Notes: generated from the letters alone by a model not told the origin. DNA of 64,000 nucleotides from Larkinella arboricola (GCF_003259745.1 NZ_QLMC01000007.1:124001-188000); one strand, 5' to 3'. Positions 1 to 8,760 are shown, counted from the stretch's first letter. Numbers and translations: made by a program.

Positions 1-654
1 CTGGCGGTTGGTCATCAGGGAGGTAATCCGCCGGTCGCCGAGCTGAAAAACGTTCTGAACAATCTCCTGCTCAATTTCTTCAATCACCCCGCCGGAGGTT
101 CCTTCCTGAATTAAACTTTTTATTTCTTCTTCCGTGACCGCACTGGCATTTGGTTTGATGTTAAGAATCTTGATGATGAGGTCGCTCGAAAAGGCCAGCA
201 GGCTGATGAACGGAGCGGTCAATTTGGAAAGCACGTTCATGGGCCGTACCATGAACTTGGCAATTCCTTCCGGATTCGACAGACCGATGCGTTTGGGAAC
301 CAGCTCGCCGAGCACCAGCGAGAGGTAGGTAATCAGCACAACGGTCAGCGTCACGGCAATGCTGTTGGCGTATGGTTGCAGGAGCGGAAACTGGGCAACG
401 AAGGCCGAAATCTGACCCGTCAGGCTGTCGCCACTAAAAATACCGGTCAGGATACCGATCAGGGTGATGCCAATCTGGACGGTTGCCAGAAAACGGTTGG
501 GGGATTCAGCCAGTTTCAGGGCTTCTTCGGCCCGTTTGTCGCCGTTGCGGGCGTCGGTTTCGAGTCGGGCTTTTCGGGAGGAAACCAGCGCAATCTCCGA
601 AAGGGAGAAAACACCGTTGAGAATGACTAAAAAGAGTATTATTGCAAGTTCCAC
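1..654 (-). CDS. CNNM/CorC-family transporter (hemolysin C-like), cut by the window edge
   Basis: Probable inner-membrane ion (Mg/Co type) transporter of the DUF21/CNNM plus CBS family. The first 218 residues are visible. A first membrane segment (about 1-23) carries the family hallmark NGVFSLSEIAL, more hydrophobic segments lie near 58-75 and 97-116, and ELVPK sits at 117-121. The visible part ends in DRRITSLMTNRQ, where the first CBS domain normally begins, so the CBS and CorC C-terminal domains lie outside. The start is GTG: the in-frame stop at 691-693 leaves no ATG upstream. The family assignment is firm; the transported ion is not known. Confidence 0.85.
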   Translation of the reverse strand, partial: MELAIILFLVILNGVFSLSEIALVSSRKARLETDARNGDKRAEEALKLAESPNRFLATVQIGITLIGILTGIFSGDSLTGQISAFVAQFPLLQPYANSIAVTLTVVLITYLSLVLGELVPKRIGLSNPEGIAKFMVRPMNVLSKLTAPFISLLAFSSDLIIKILNIKPNASAVTEEEIKSLIQEGTSGGVIEEIEQEIVQNVFQLGDRRITSLMTNRQ

Positions 655-799
655 ACGGGGAAAAGTTGGCGTCTTGCAAAAATAGTAGTTTTAGTTTCTC
701 TTCAAAGATGAATGGTTTATCTAAATTTGTTTACGAATATACTAAAACCGGTACGTCGACGGTTCGACGGAATTATTCACTCAGTTGTTTAACTACCTC

Positions 800-1498
800 A
801 TGACCATTTTTATTGACGATCGACCCATTCATTTGAAGGGTGCCAAGCAGGCCACCAGACTGCAGGATGAGGCAGCAGCCAACCAGCTGGAGTATGACCT
901 GATCATCGACGCCCGTCTCGATGGTTTGAAACTGAACGCTCTGAAGGGCCATTTGCTGGTGCTGAATGCAACGCCCGGCACGGTGGAGAAACTGGTCAGC
1001 TTACTTAACAACTACAACGTCAGTGAGTTGAACTCCGTGACGCTGGTGGCTGTGGAGAAAAAAGCCGTGGAGGAAAAATTCAAGAGTTTGTTTAAAGTCG
1101 TGAAAGCGGCCGGGGGCGTGGTGTTTAAAGGGGATAAGATGCTGCTGATTTTCCGGCGCGGCAAGTGGGATTTACCCAAAGGAAAACTCGACGACGGCGA
1201 GTCGTCGCGGGTGGCGGCTGTGCGGGAGGTTGAGGAGGAAACCGGCGTGAAAGCCGCCCTGGAACACCGGATTTGCACCACCTGGCACACCTATACGCTC
1301 AACGGAAGCCGCATCCTGAAACGGACGAAATGGTACCAGATGGCCTGCCTCGACGATTCGCAGATGACGCCCCAGACCGACGAAGATATCGACCGCATCG
1401 AGTGGATGGATGCCAAGAAAACCGCGCTGGCCATGACCAACTCGTTCAGTTCGATCCGCTTTGTAATCGACTCCGTCAACGAACAGGTAAACGGGTAA
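800..1498 (+). CDS. NUDIX hydrolase with an extra N-terminal domain
   Basis: Pyrophosphohydrolase of unknown substrate, 232 residues. The NUDIX box is complete at about 128-150, with GKLDDGE followed by REVEEETGV, and KWDLPKG precedes it. The first 95 residues are not part of the NUDIX fold and look like a separate small domain, which makes the protein longer than a minimal NUDIX enzyme. ATG at 800 is preferred over a TTG five codons upstream because MTIFIDDRPI opens the conserved-looking part. It converges with the TraB-like gene downstream. Confidence 0.85.
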   Translation: MTIFIDDRPIHLKGAKQATRLQDEAAANQLEYDLIIDARLDGLKLNALKGHLLVLNATPGTVEKLVSLLNNYNVSELNSVTLVAVEKKAVEEKFKSLFKVVKAAGGVVFKGDKMLLIFRRGKWDLPKGKLDDGESSRVAAVREVEEETGVKAALEHRICTTWHTYTLNGSRILKRTKWYQMACLDDSQMTPQTDEDIDRIEWMDAKKTALAMTNSFSSIRFVIDSVNEQVNG

Positions 1499-1537
1499 GG
1501 AGCCGTCAGGAAGGATGAATACCGTTCATCTATAGTC

Positions 1538-2470
1538 CTACTGAAATATCACTGGCTCCACCTGGTAGCCGCGGTCACGTAGCAACATGATCACCCCTGT
1601 CCGGTAGTAAAGGTGACCGAGCCCCACTGCTATCAGGCAGGGTTTGGTCGAAATGGCAGCGATGATTTTACTCATCCAGTTTTTGTTGCGCTGTTCCACC
1701 GGGATGAAATCAAAATCAGTTGAAGTCTGAACGTTGACCGCCCGCTCGTTGAGCTTATAATCAAATTCCATTTTTTTATAGTGGGCAACGGTTTCATCGA
1801 CTCCTGTCATCTGATAGATATTCCAGTCAGGTTTGTCACTGTTCTCCAGGTATTTTAATGAACGTGCCAGGTACTGTTTTGCCTGATCAATGTTCGTTGA
1901 ATCAAATTCTGTGGGTGTAACACGGTCCAGCCGGTCACCTTTTCGGCCCAGTTTCTCGTAAAGCCTGAACAAGTCCAGATCCATGAATTTAGTGATACCA
2001 TTTGCTTCCTTCGATTGAGTCGCCAAGGTGGTTAGGATGGCATTCCTCATTTCGGCAACGGTCATAGTTTCAGCATCAGGATTACCCACAATTCCTTCGC
2101 CTACTCTGGCCACAAAAAAAGAATCCAGTGTGCGGTATTGCTCCGGGGTGAGCAGCGATAAGGCTTTTAATTGGCTTCCGGTTTTTGCAAAGGGCGTTTC
2201 GGTACGCTCCGTTGTAAACGCTTCCGTCAAAATGAATTCTGTGCTGTCAATTACTTTTTTTATTTCCGGATATTCATACAGCCATTCGGCATCGGCAAGA
2301 TGAAATGTTCCCAGGAGATAGGAGGGTTGTTTGCAGTCTTTTCCTGTAATTTTCCACAGAATAGTGGGCGGGTTCGAAGGGGTAATTTTCGTTCGTTTCT
2401 GTCCAACTGCGTAGTGAGAAAGCAGCAGAAATGTTAGCAGCAAGAAATGAAAAGACGAATCGAATTTCAT
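1538..2470 (-). CDS. TraB/GumN family protein, exported
   Basis: A 310-residue protein with a cleavable signal peptide (residues 1 to about 23, ending AVGQ). It shows the TraB/GumN pattern: SYLLGTFHLAD near the start of the mature protein and, near the C-terminus, AVGLGHLYY followed by a LLRDRGYQVEPV ending. Members of this family resemble Tiki-type metalloproteases, but activity here is inferred. It lies 17 bp downstream of coaD on the same strand, so it is probably the last gene of the DUF3822-coaD-TraB unit. Confidence 0.8.
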   Translation of the reverse strand: MKFDSSFHFLLLTFLLLSHYAVGQKRTKITPSNPPTILWKITGKDCKQPSYLLGTFHLADAEWLYEYPEIKKVIDSTEFILTEAFTTERTETPFAKTGSQLKALSLLTPEQYRTLDSFFVARVGEGIVGNPDAETMTVAEMRNAILTTLATQSKEANGITKFMDLDLFRLYEKLGRKGDRLDRVTPTEFDSTNIDQAKQYLARSLKYLENSDKPDWNIYQMTGVDETVAHYKKMEFDYKLNERAVNVQTSTDFDFIPVEQRNKNWMSKIIAAISTKPCLIAVGLGHLYYRTGVIMLLRDRGYQVEPVIFQ

Positions 2471-2487
2471 GCTTTAAACGGTATCGC

Positions 2488-2943
2488 TTACGAAATCCGG
2501 TAGGGCACAAATTCATCAATGTTTTTGCCGTATCGGTGCAGTTCCCGGATGATGCTGGAACTGATGGGGGCGAGGGGGGGTGAGGTAATCAGAAAGACCG
2601 TTTCAACGTCTTCGTACACATACCGGTTGACCTGCGAAATGCTGTTCTCGTACTCAAAATCCGTGGTGTTGCGCAGTCCCCGCAGCAGAAACCGGGCGCC
2701 CAGCTCCCGCGCTACGTTGGCCGTCAGATCGTCGTAGCTGACCACTCTTACGGACGGATAATCCGCAAACGTTTTTTCGATCAGTTCGGCCATTACTTCC
2801 AGCGGAAAATACCGTTGTTTATTGGCGTTGCGGCCAATACCGATCACAACTTCATCGAACAACTTCAGCCCGCGCAAAACAATGTCTTCGTGGCCTTTTG
2901 TAAACGGGTCGAACGAGCCGGGAAAGAGCGCAATACGTTTCAT
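2488..2943 (-). CDS. coaD: Phosphopantetheine adenylyltransferase
   Basis: Converts 4'-phosphopantetheine and ATP to dephospho-CoA, the fourth step of CoA synthesis, in the cytoplasm. At 151 residues it has the normal CoaD length. The nucleotidyltransferase motif TKGH is at residues 15-18 within PGSFDPFTKGHEDI, RGLRNTTDFEYE is the substrate-binding stretch, and the ISSSIIRE signature is near residue 128. It follows the DUF3822 gene by 35 bp, a pairing known from other Bacteroidota, and precedes the TraB-like gene. Confidence 0.97.
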   Translation of the reverse strand: MKRIALFPGSFDPFTKGHEDIVLRGLKLFDEVVIGIGRNANKQRYFPLEVMAELIEKTFADYPSVRVVSYDDLTANVARELGARFLLRGLRNTTDFEYENSISQVNRYVYEDVETVFLITSPPLAPISSSIIRELHRYGKNIDEFVPYRIS

Positions 2944-2978
2944 AAAAGTTTGGGATAGGAAAATGGCGCGGCCTTTTG

Positions 2979-3875
2979 TCAGTCAATGAGGGCAGTGCCA
3001 AACAGGCTGAAATAACGGTGGTCGGGTGTGTCCTCGAAAGCGGCTGTCAGGTTCAGTTCCGAGGGGTGGGTGCCAAACTGGATTTGCGGAAAGAATTGTT
3101 CCAGCACCGTGTAAATTTCCGCGAACGGGGTGATTTCACCAAACAAAACCAGTTTCAATTCCTTCGGGTCGGTTTTTAGCTCGTTGACCACATACAGGAT
3201 GTAATACACCAGATCAGTCGAATTTTTGTAGGCAAATCGGTTGCAGAACATAAATTGCCCGCCTTTTCGAAAAATAACCGTAACGGTTTCAGCCTCAAAG
3301 TTTAACGACAGTTTGTGGGACGAGTCCAGTACCGAATCCTTCAGCGAGGTTGCCTGAATCAGGGCGCTCGACTGGTGAATGACCGTCGTTTGCTGAAGCG
3401 GGTAGGTGGCCGCCAGCCAGTCGGTCAGGGCGTTGTCGATGCTGAACACCGCATAAAACTCTTCTTTTCGGTGAACATACGCCAGCGCGTGTTCCGAAAG
3501 CGAAAGCGGATTGCCCCGCATCAGTTGCAAATACTGGGCGGCATATTCTTTCCGGAACAGGGGAGAAGGAATCAGGGTAAACGACGGTGAATTGACCGCA
3601 ATGGTAATCGTTTTCCAGGAAGCCGACTGAAGAACCGGGTGATTCTGATAAATCGCCTGTAAGGAAGGCAATAACGGGTTTTCGGTCAGGAGCGTCGGAA
3701 ACGTGTAATCCTCCAGCCAGAAACATCGGTGGGTTCCGGGTTCGATGACACAAAACCGGAAACGTTCTTTGCTCATTTCCAGACAGAGCTGAAACGAATC
3801 GGTCTGCGTAACGTCAAAGGAATCTTCCCGAATGGCGACGGTAGGGGTCACAGCGGCTAAAGTATCGGTATGCAC
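2979..3875 (-). CDS. DUF3822 family protein
   Basis: A 298-residue protein recognised as DUF3822, a Bacteroidota family of unknown function with a likely actin/ASKHA-type fold. Supporting features are the length, the position directly upstream of coaD, and segments such as HKLSLNFEAETVTV and GGQFMFCNRFAYKNSTDLVYY. In related genomes rsmD often lies between DUF3822 and coaD; it is absent here. No signal peptide or membrane segment is visible, so it is probably cytoplasmic. Confidence 0.75.
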   Translation of the reverse strand: MHTDTLAAVTPTVAIREDSFDVTQTDSFQLCLEMSKERFRFCVIEPGTHRCFWLEDYTFPTLLTENPLLPSLQAIYQNHPVLQSASWKTITIAVNSPSFTLIPSPLFRKEYAAQYLQLMRGNPLSLSEHALAYVHRKEEFYAVFSIDNALTDWLAATYPLQQTTVIHQSSALIQATSLKDSVLDSSHKLSLNFEAETVTVIFRKGGQFMFCNRFAYKNSTDLVYYILYVVNELKTDPKELKLVLFGEITPFAEIYTVLEQFFPQIQFGTHPSELNLTAAFEDTPDHRYFSLFGTALID

Positions 3876-3970
3876 AAATCGTAAAAATAAAATGAATACA
3901 GTGAAGAGCCGGTTTTGCTCAGAAAAGCCGTTCCCCTGTTAAAACTACAAAAATACCGAACAGGCTTCCG

Positions 3971-4459
3971 CTATTGTTTCAAATATCCTTTTAAATGGAA
4001 AACATCTTCCATCGACCGGCATTGCTGAAACATCCGATGCACTTCGCTCTCGGGGTAACGTTTAATCTCTTCAAACGTCATCAACCGAACCTCGGTAATA
4101 ATTTGACTATCAGCCGACATTTCTGGATCGAAGCCCTGGCGGAGCTGGCCCCCCACAATCCGAACGTCAAAAAACAGTTCCATCGCGTGCAGGGGTTCCT
4201 GCATAAACTCGTTGACAAATTGCAGTTCCCCCACTTCAATGTCGAGGCCGGTTTCTTCGTGAAACTCCCGGATGAGGGCTTCGTAGGCGGTTTCGCCAAA
4301 TTGTGGCCCACCGCCCGGCGGACACCAGAAGGTGTCGGTGGGACCAATGCCCCGGTGGCGCACCATCAGCAGTTTTTCGTCGATCAGGCAGAGGCCACAA
4401 ACCCGCAGCCGCAACCGATTGCCGTAGAGCCGCTTTACTTCTTCGCGTGCAATATCCAA
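3971..4459 (-). CDS. NUDIX hydrolase
   Basis: NUDIX pyrophosphohydrolase of unknown substrate, about 162 residues. The NUDIX box runs from about residue 50 to 72, with GGPQFGE followed by REFHEETGL. No ATG is available at the 5' end. A TTG at 4489 would lie inside a perfect -7 box (TATATTTG, 4487-4494), so the next in-frame TTG, at 4459, is preferred. This start is inference and the protein could be about ten residues longer. It reads away from a hairpin repeat that separates it from the CBS gene. Confidence 0.8.
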   Translation of the reverse strand: MDIAREEVKRLYGNRLRLRVCGLCLIDEKLLMVRHRGIGPTDTFWCPPGGGPQFGETAYEALIREFHEETGLDIEVGELQFVNEFMQEPLHAMELFFDVRIVGGQLRQGFDPEMSADSQIITEVRLMTFEEIKRYPESEVHRMFQQCRSMEDVFHLKGYLKQ

Positions 4460-4486
4460 TGTTGGTATCTGGTCATTTTTGCACCG

Positions 4487-4494
4487 CAAATATA
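4487..4494 (-). promoter_or_regulatory. -7 promoter box for the NUDIX gene
   Basis: On the minus strand this reads TATATTTG, a perfect match to the Bacteroidota -7 consensus TAnnTTTG. Transcription would start near 4481, which argues against the TTG start at 4489. Confidence 0.55.
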
Positions 4495-4499
4495 AGCAA

Positions 4500-4583
4500 G
4501 AGTTAAGAGTGATGCGTGAAGAATGATGAGTTAAAAGCGTATACCCGCCAACTCGTCACGCTTTACGCCTTCTTCTTCACTCA
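4500..4583. repeat. Imperfect hairpin built from 7-bp repeats
   Basis: The left arm reads as heptamers GAGTTAA, GAGTGAT, GCGTGAA, GAATGAT, GAGTTAA; the right arm holds complementary heptamers such as TCACGCT, TTACGCC and TCACTCA. The element fills the gap between the CBS gene and the NUDIX promoter and overlaps the CBS stop codon (4581-4583). It probably ends CBS transcription. Elements of the same architecture lie at 18539-18638, 20584-20668 and 39670-39746. Confidence 0.6.
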
Positions 4584-5018
4584 ATAAGGGCTTCCCGAAA
4601 TGTAGTTTTCCAGCGAATCGATGTGGGCTTTCTGGTCACGGATGATGGCGCTAACGACGTCGTTGATGGAGATGATACCGATGAGCCGGTCTTCGTCGAC
4701 CACGGGCAGGTGGCGGATGTGTTTGTCTGACATGATAACCATCGCATCTTCGAGCCGGTGCTGGCTGGATATGGTTATTAGGCTGGAAGTCATCACGTCC
4801 CGAATCAGCGTATCCTTTGAGGCCCGTCCCTGCAAAATCCCCTTGCGGGCGTAGTCGCGTTCGGAGAAAATCCCGGACAGCCTGCCACCGTCGATCACCA
4901 GCACCGCACCGATGTTTTTAGAAGCCATGGTTTCCAGCGCTTCGTATACCGTTGAGTCGGATGTGACGGAATAAATGGTGTTGATGGTTTTTCCTTGCAG
5001 AATCTGACGGATGTTCAT
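4581..5018 (-). CDS. Protein with two CBS domains
   Basis: A 145-residue protein made almost only of two tandem CBS domains (about 8-62 and 74-130). CBS pairs bind adenosine nucleotides and act as energy or redox sensors in many proteins. Motifs seen are GAVLVIDGGRLSGIFSERDY and HIRHLPVVDEDRLIGIISINDVV. No catalytic or membrane domain is present, so its partner is unknown. It is probably transcribed alone: the repeat hairpin covers its stop codon and the next gene has its own promoter. Confidence 0.9.
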   Translation of the reverse strand: MNIRQILQGKTINTIYSVTSDSTVYEALETMASKNIGAVLVIDGGRLSGIFSERDYARKGILQGRASKDTLIRDVMTSSLITISSQHRLEDAMVIMSDKHIRHLPVVDEDRLIGIISINDVVSAIIRDQKAHIDSLENYISGSPY

Positions 5019-5167
5019 GATTGATTGAAGGTTTGGTTGAACGGAATCGATTCAAAGTAGAAAAATAATAGGCTAAAAGCAAGTTTGTTTTGTGTATCAA
5101 TAGCCTGATGGTTGTAAATTCTTTGAATAGTTTAATACTGGCCGTTGGTTGCGGGAAGAGGTCCCGG

Positions 5168-5199
5168 TTTGTTTTTAATGGTGCGTTCTGATAAGTTTG
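5168..5199 (+). promoter_or_regulatory. Complete Bacteroidota-type promoter
   Basis: A -33 box TTTG (5168-5171) and a -7 box TAAGTTTG (5192-5199) are 20 bp apart, a full match to the phylum consensus. It lies just upstream of the ATG at 5215 and rules out the TTG at 5197 as the start of that gene. Confidence 0.7.
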
Positions 5200-5214
5200 G
5201 AAAAACAACGTCCG

Positions 5215-5604
5215 ATGAAAAAAGCCGCTTCCTACGTCGCCAGAGCCCTGCTAGGTTTATTCATTGTCGCCAGCCTGTTTGTATCGTGCCGCCGGCCACC
5301 GGTCCACGATGCGCAGACAGCGGGCAGTGAGTTGATTGGTGCGTGGCAGAAAGTCAGTCCGGCACCCTGTAGTGCCGTCTATCCGAACGTGATCGAGTTT
5401 ACCGCAAACGGTATTTACCAAACGCAGTCCGAAGAAACGTCGGTGCCGCAGGTTTGGGATACCGGAACGTACGAAGTCGATCGGCAGATTGTGAAAATTT
5501 CGAATGCGCAGGAGATTTCAAGGACGTACCGGTTTGTTATCAAAAACGAAATGGTTACGTTTGAAGACGATCAGGGCTGTAAGTTTCCCTATCGCCGACT
5601 CTGA
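5215..5604 (+). CDS. Small lipoprotein, lipocalin-like
   Basis: A 129-residue predicted lipoprotein of unknown function. The N-terminus MKKAASYVARALLGLFIVAS is followed by FVSC, with the lipid-carrying cysteine at residue 25. The mature part (SELIGAWQKVS, IEFTANGIYQT, GTYEVDRQIVKI, FEDDQGCKFPYRRL) resembles small lipocalin-like beta-barrel lipoproteins of Bacteroidota. ATG 5215 is supported by the promoter just upstream. It ends 40 bp before the helicase gene and may be co-transcribed with it. Confidence 0.75.
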   Translation: MKKAASYVARALLGLFIVASLFVSCRRPPVHDAQTAGSELIGAWQKVSPAPCSAVYPNVIEFTANGIYQTQSEETSVPQVWDTGTYEVDRQIVKISNAQEISRTYRFVIKNEMVTFEDDQGCKFPYRRL

Positions 5605-5644
5605 ATCCGTTGAAAAAACGGGTGTTTTTCCGTATATTCGTCCA

Positions 5645-7066
5645 ATGAATGAAACTCTCACGCCGGCGCAGTTGCTGGCGAAACGCTTCCCTTTCAAGCC
5701 CACCCCCGGGCAGCAGCATTTCTTTGAGCAGATGAACCAGTTTATCGTCCGCTCGGAATACGAACATTACCGTGATTGCTTTTTGCTGAAAGGGTACGCC
5801 GGTACCGGAAAAACCACCCTCATCAGTACGCTGATCAAAGTGCTGCCCAAGTTTGGCTTCAAATCGGTTCTGCTGGCGCCGACGGGCCGGGCGGCCAAGG
5901 TGATGGCCAACTACTCGAAGCGCATGGCCCAGACCATTCACCGGAAAATTTACCGTCAGATTGCCGACGCCAATTCGGGCCACCTCGTTTTTCAGCGGCA
6001 GAAAAATTACCACGAAGACACGGTTTTTATTGTCGATGAAGCCTCGATGATCAGCGACGACGCCGAAATCGGCATGAACGGTTTGCTGGCCGATCTGGTC
6101 GATTTTGTTTTCGAAAACCCCGGAAACCGCCTGATGCTGGTGGGCGACGTGGCCCAGTTGCCGCCCGTGGGCAAGGAAGTGAGCCCGGCGCTGGACAAAG
6201 GCTATCTGGAACGGCATTTTGATATGGTGGTGGTGGAGCAGGAACTGCTGGAGGTCATGCGGCAGGACGAACACTCGGGCATTCTGCTGAACGCGACCAA
6301 CCTGCGGGATGTGTTGCAGGAATCCCAGCCGCGCATCAGCCTGAACGTCCGGAAATACCGGGATATTTATAAAATGACCGGCGAACGGCTGGAAGACGGT
6401 ATTCGGTATTGTTACGACAAATACGGCCGGGAGAATACCATCATCATCACACGGTCGAACAAGATGGCCGTGCAGTACAATCAGTATATCCGTCGGGCGA
6501 TCAACCAGTGCGAGGAAGAACTCGACGCGGGCGATATGCTGATGATTGTCAAAAACAATTATTCGGTGCTGGACGATGACTCGCCCGCGGGTTTTCTGGC
6601 GAACGGCGATTTTGTGGAGGTACTGAAAATCCGCAAACGCGAAGAAGTCCACGGCCTGAAGTTTGCCACCGTCACGCTGCGGCTGGTCGATCTGGAAGAT
6701 CAACCTGAGTTTGAAAGCAAAATCATTCTGGATACGCTGTACTCTCCGCAGCCGTCGCTGGGGCGGGACGAAAACCGTCAGTTGTACGAAAGCGTTCAGA
6801 AAGATTACTTTTATATCAAAACCAAAAAGGAGCGGAACGAAGCCATTCGGCGCGACCCGTACCTGAATGCCCTACAGGTGAAGTTTGCCTACGCCCTGAC
6901 CTGCCACAAGGCACAAGGGGGGCAGTGGCCCGCGGTATTTGTCGATCAGGGGTATCTACCGGACGGGCAGGTCAATCAGGACTTTGTCCGGTGGCTTTAC
7001 ACGGCCATTACGCGGGCGACCGACGAAGCGTTTCTGATGAATTTTATGCCACAGTTTTTCGAATAA
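5645..7066 (+). CDS. RecD-like ATP-dependent helicase (AAA_30 and UvrD_C_2)
   Basis: Probable superfamily 1B DNA helicase, 473 residues. Walker A is GYAGTGKTT (50-58), Walker B is VFIVDEASM (127-135), and the C-terminus has the UvrD_C_2 motifs YALTCHKAQGGQ and WLYTAITRATDEAFL. It lacks the long N-terminal region of RecD2 and is the compact form common in Bacteroidota. ATG 5645 fits the first conserved residues; a longer in-frame opening from 5504 overlaps the upstream gene and is rejected. A near-consensus -7 box TATATTCG (5633-5640) sits just before the ATG. Confidence 0.9.
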   Translation: MNETLTPAQLLAKRFPFKPTPGQQHFFEQMNQFIVRSEYEHYRDCFLLKGYAGTGKTTLISTLIKVLPKFGFKSVLLAPTGRAAKVMANYSKRMAQTIHRKIYRQIADANSGHLVFQRQKNYHEDTVFIVDEASMISDDAEIGMNGLLADLVDFVFENPGNRLMLVGDVAQLPPVGKEVSPALDKGYLERHFDMVVVEQELLEVMRQDEHSGILLNATNLRDVLQESQPRISLNVRKYRDIYKMTGERLEDGIRYCYDKYGRENTIIITRSNKMAVQYNQYIRRAINQCEEELDAGDMLMIVKNNYSVLDDDSPAGFLANGDFVEVLKIRKREEVHGLKFATVTLRLVDLEDQPEFESKIILDTLYSPQPSLGRDENRQLYESVQKDYFYIKTKKERNEAIRRDPYLNALQVKFAYALTCHKAQGGQWPAVFVDQGYLPDGQVNQDFVRWLYTAITRATDEAFLMNFMPQFFE

Positions 7067-7070
7067 AACC

Positions 7071-7364
7071 ATGACGGTACAGGAATTTACGGACAGTTTA
7101 ACCGGACCCCGGCCTCCGTTTGGCCTGCATCCGGTAGCTGAAGCCCTGTGGCACGACGGCAGGGGCGACTGGGAACAGGCCCACAACATTGCCCAGAGCC
7201 GCGAAGGAACCCGCGACTACGACCGGCTGCACGCGTATTTGCACCGTAAGGAAGGCGACGAGTGGAATGCGGGCTATTGGTACCGCCGGGCTGGGGCAGC
7301 GGTCTTTACTGGAACGCTGGAGGAAGAATGGCAGGAACTGACGAAAACGTTCCTGAAAAAGTAA
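7071..7364 (+). CDS. Conserved hypothetical protein, 97 residues
   Basis: A small soluble protein of unknown function that I recognise as a widespread conserved family only by its pattern: LHPVAEALWHDGRGDWEQAH, then HAYLHRKEGDEWNAGYWYRR and a C-terminal LEEEWQEL helix. The many Trp, His and Arg residues suggest a helical, perhaps TPR-like, fold. It begins 4 bp after the helicase stop codon, so the two are co-transcribed and probably translationally coupled. No role is claimed. Confidence 0.8.
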   Translation: MTVQEFTDSLTGPRPPFGLHPVAEALWHDGRGDWEQAHNIAQSREGTRDYDRLHAYLHRKEGDEWNAGYWYRRAGAAVFTGTLEEEWQELTKTFLKK

Positions 7365-7467
7365 GGATCTTTTCGACGTATGACGGCGGAACCCGGTTTT
7401 AGTCATCCGATGGAAAGCGTTCCGGCGTTTTGTTCAGGGCTGCTTTTTACCGGATGTAATTCATAAA

Positions 7468-7508
7468 AAAAGACGCGACTCATACCGGCCGCGTCTTTGT
7501 TGTTTTTA
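7468..7508. terminator. Intrinsic terminator between convergent genes
   Basis: A perfect 9-bp stem, AAAGACGCG (7469-7477) with CGCGTCTTT (7490-7498), is followed by a T-rich stretch on the plus strand and preceded by an A-run that serves the minus strand. The rest of the 7365-7576 gap shows nothing else. Confidence 0.75.
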
Positions 7509-7576
7509 TTCCTAAACCCTTAAAAAAATGTTGATGAAGTAAGACCTATTAAGTTGATGAAGTGTAATCGAGTCAA

Positions 7577-8716
7577 TTAAGCCCTAATTTCTGCCTCTTC
7601 GCGACGCAGCAATTGATTTACGTCTTCCAGCGGCAGGCCGAACGCTTCGGCCACGCCCTTGTAAACCACCTTGCCGTCCACCACGTTAAGGCCCCGTTTC
7701 AGTTCCTCGTTTTCCTGACAGGCTTTCTGCCAGCCTTTGTTGGCCAGTTGCAGCGCATACGAAAGCGTCGCGTTGGTCAGGGCCACGGTTGATGTATAGG
7801 GAACGGCTCCCGGCATATTGGCCACGCAGTAGTGCACCACGTCGTCGATCACGTAAGTTGGATTTTCGTGGGTGGTGGGCGTACAGGTTTCAATGCAACC
7901 GCCCTGATCAACCGCCACATCGACCAATACCGTTCCGGCCCGCATCAGTTTCAGCATATCGCGGGTGATGAGGTGGGGCGCTTTGGCTCCCGGAATCAGC
8001 ACCGCGCCGATAATCAGATCCGATTGTTTAATGGCTTCGCGGATGTTGTATTCGTTCGACATCAGCGTATCGACGTTTTCGGGCATGATATCCGACAGAT
8101 ACCGCAGCCGCGGCAGGCTAATGTCCATGATCGTGACGTGAGCACCCAGACCAGCCGCCATTTTAGCCGCCTGCGTACCAACAATACCACCGCCCAGAAT
8201 CAGCACGCGGGCCGGTTTAACGCCCGGAACCCCGCCCAGCAGAATACCGCGTCCTTTCTGCGGTTTTTCCAGGTATTTGGCACCTTCCTGCACGGCCATC
8301 CGGCCCGCTACTTCCGACATCGGAATCAGCAGTGGCAGGCTGCGATCCGCTTTTTCAACGGTTTCGTACGCCAGACAAACCGCCTTGCGCTCAATCATGG
8401 CGTGCGTCAGTTCTTCCGAAGACGCAAAGTGAAAGTAGGTAAACAGCAGTTGATCTTCCTTAATCAGTTCATATTCGGAAGCAATCGGCTCTTTCACCTT
8501 GATAATCATCTCCGCAATGCCGTACACCTCCTCAATGGTTGGCAGCATGATGGCACCGGCTTCAATATATTCTTCATCTTCAAACCCGCTTTCCACACCG
8601 GCATTCACCTGAACGTATACCGTATGACCGTGCTTGCGAAACTCGGCAACTCCGGCTGGCGTGAGCGCAACCCGGTTTTCATTATTTTTTATTTCCTTGG
8701 GAACACCGATAACCAT
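7577..8716 (-). CDS. ald: Alanine dehydrogenase
   Basis: NAD-dependent oxidative deamination of L-alanine to pyruvate and ammonia, in the cytoplasm. At 379 residues it has the family length. MVIGVPKEIKNNENRVALTP at the start, the GGGIVGTQAA Rossmann motif, and VDVAVDQGGCIETCTPTTH are diagnostic. ATG 8716 is preferred over upstream 8764, because a perfect -7 box lies at 8753-8760. It is divergent from an Lrp/AsnC regulator, the usual partner of ald, and alanine-responsive control is inferred from that. Confidence 0.95.
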   Translation of the reverse strand: MVIGVPKEIKNNENRVALTPAGVAEFRKHGHTVYVQVNAGVESGFEDEEYIEAGAIMLPTIEEVYGIAEMIIKVKEPIASEYELIKEDQLLFTYFHFASSEELTHAMIERKAVCLAYETVEKADRSLPLLIPMSEVAGRMAVQEGAKYLEKPQKGRGILLGGVPGVKPARVLILGGGIVGTQAAKMAAGLGAHVTIMDISLPRLRYLSDIMPENVDTLMSNEYNIREAIKQSDLIIGAVLIPGAKAPHLITRDMLKLMRAGTVLVDVAVDQGGCIETCTPTTHENPTYVIDDVVHYCVANMPGAVPYTSTVALTNATLSYALQLANKGWQKACQENEELKRGLNVVDGKVVYKGVAEAFGLPLEDVNQLLRREEAEIRA

Positions 8717-8752
8717 GGTACTACGGGATTGTAGTTGATGAATATGACGGCA

Positions 8753-8760
8753 CAAAGGTA
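8753..8760 (-). promoter_or_regulatory. -7 promoter box of ald
   Basis: The minus strand reads TACCTTTG, a perfect TAnnTTTG. It gives a leader of about 30 nt before the ATG at 8716 and lies in the divergent ald-lrp gap (8717-8886). Confidence 0.55.

Noticed and set aside
4500-4583. Possible CRISPR array, from the short tandem repeats
   Set aside because: Units are 7 bp without spacers, form complementary arms, and no cas gene is present.
5555-6703. A 382-residue frame antisense to the RecD-like helicase gene
   Set aside because: It mirrors the helicase codon pattern, has no domain and no start context; the helicase on the plus strand has intact Walker motifs.
7832-8734. A 300-residue frame antisense to alanine dehydrogenase
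   Set aside because: Alanine dehydrogenase is complete and highly conserved; the antisense frame is His/Arg/Asn-rich without any domain.
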